Of a DNA stretch of 64,000 bases, positions 63,583 through 64,000 are shown one piece after another. The DNA is from CAVRCT01 sp963719645 (GTDB taxonomy: Bacteria > Pseudomonadota > Gammaproteobacteria > DSM-16500), in contig CAVRCT010000001.1 of the NCBI GenBank assembly GCA_963719645.1, positions 372,001-436,000 of the forward strand, written 5' to 3'. The notes beneath the pieces are model-generated. The model saw nothing but the letters and a program-made list of their open reading frames with translations, made no database searches and was not told the origin of the DNA. Within the stretch, counting starts at the first letter, position 1; every line of letters begins with the position of its first letter. The translations under genes and the position numbers were made by a program.

Positions 63583-64000
63583 TTAAATCCTGCGCTTAAT
63601 TGGCGAAGAATGCAAGTTTGTATTCATCAACACAGCATTCGCTCTTTTTTTACTGTCACTTGCTAAAAAGCGAATTCCATTCCAATGGCCTCGCAAAACA
63701 AGGTCATCTGGCGCACTCCAACCTGAAGCAATCGCAGCAACAGTTGAATGTTTTAAATCAGTTTCAATATTTTGAGGATTTGTTTGGTAACGAGAGGTAC
63801 AGAGTTTGATACCACCTAATTCTTGTAAAATTTTAAACGTAGTACTATCACTCAGAAATTTTTGGCCATCGTCTGGTGTTCTATCTAAAGGAAAAGCTTT
63901 TAGCAATTTATTAAACCCTGCATCAGCTGCCCTACCAATTTGTTCGGTATTCTCAACACATGGAATATAAGGAAAATGACATCCATTCGCATAATTCAGC
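63583..64000 (-). CDS. C-terminal part of an unknown protein (partial)
   Basis: The frame is open from the window edge to the stop at 63583 and reads GCHFPYIPCVENTEQIGRAA, DAGFNKLLKAFPLDRTPDDG, then LQELGGIKLCTSRYQTNPQN and DDLVLRGHWNGIRFLASDSK. The 5' part lies beyond the window. I do not recognise the family. Confidence 0.55.
   Translation of the reverse strand, partial: LNYANGCHFPYIPCVENTEQIGRAADAGFNKLLKAFPLDRTPDDGQKFLSDSTTFKILQELGGIKLCTSRYQTNPQNIETDLKHSTVAAIASGWSAPDDLVLRGHWNGIRFLASDSKKRANAVLMNTNLHSSPIKRRI

Overview
The window comes from an AT-rich gammaproteobacterium. The chromosomal backbone (tig-clpP-clpX, EamA exporter, ABC-F protein, tRNA-Leu, tRNA-Thr) is ordinary. Several very large, family-less proteins with Ser-rich or coiled tails, membrane hairpins, leucine-rich repeats and AAA modules suggest a host-associated Legionellales/Coxiellaceae-like bacterium with secreted effectors; that placement is inference.

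Layout. 1-3.3 kb: clpX (partial), clpP, tig, tRNA-Leu and a small membrane protein. 3.4-9.8 kb: an outer-membrane beta-barrel, two large membrane-anchored unknowns and a glycine-zipper lipoprotein. 10.0-10.4 kb: a 237-bp transposable repeat nested in another palindromic repeat. 10.6-19.5 kb: EamA exporter, a 1035-aa Ser-rich unknown, a dense cluster of palindromes, a secreted coiled-coil protein, a beta-hydroxyacid dehydrogenase and an ABC-F ATPase with a leader that looks like an attenuator.

19.76-41.6 kb is a tandem genomic island in tRNA-Thr(CGT). The 54-bp 3' part of the tRNA recurs at 33124 and 41544 and divides the island in two. Element A (about 13.3 kb) has a tyrosine integrase, a HTH/excisionase-like gene, a phage-type replication protein, a primase-helicase and cargo (XRE regulator, DUF2971 protein, BRCT protein), but no capsid genes. 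It carries a 2830-bp IS66 element. Element B (about 8.4 kb) has an IS30 copy, a candidate HEPN protein, a truncated DUF2779 nuclease, a GC-rich phosphotransferase of foreign origin, a Cys-rich unknown, an integrase stump and a HigBA-type toxin-antitoxin pair.

41.6-51.1 kb: two acetyltransferases, a secreted protein, a polytopic membrane protein, an IS4-family remnant and a 2019-aa protein that appears to combine LRRs, a transglutaminase-like triad and two AAA ATPase modules. 51.2-57.8 kb: a gene cut by one IS66 element, itself cut by a second copy of the 2830-bp IS66; exact 8-bp target duplications allow the insertion history to be read. 58-64 kb: VOC protein, SDR, AhpD-like protein, secreted esterase-like hydrolase, another copy of the 237-bp repeat and a RAYT (REP-associated transposase) with a DnaA-like C-terminal domain, flanked by its own inverted hairpins.

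Mobile repeats are the main theme. There are three copies of the 237-bp element with perfect 11-bp duplications, a related IS4 fragment that suggests its source, and at least seven hairpins beginning GGGTCA(A/G)G. Several hairpins lie exactly where genes are truncated.
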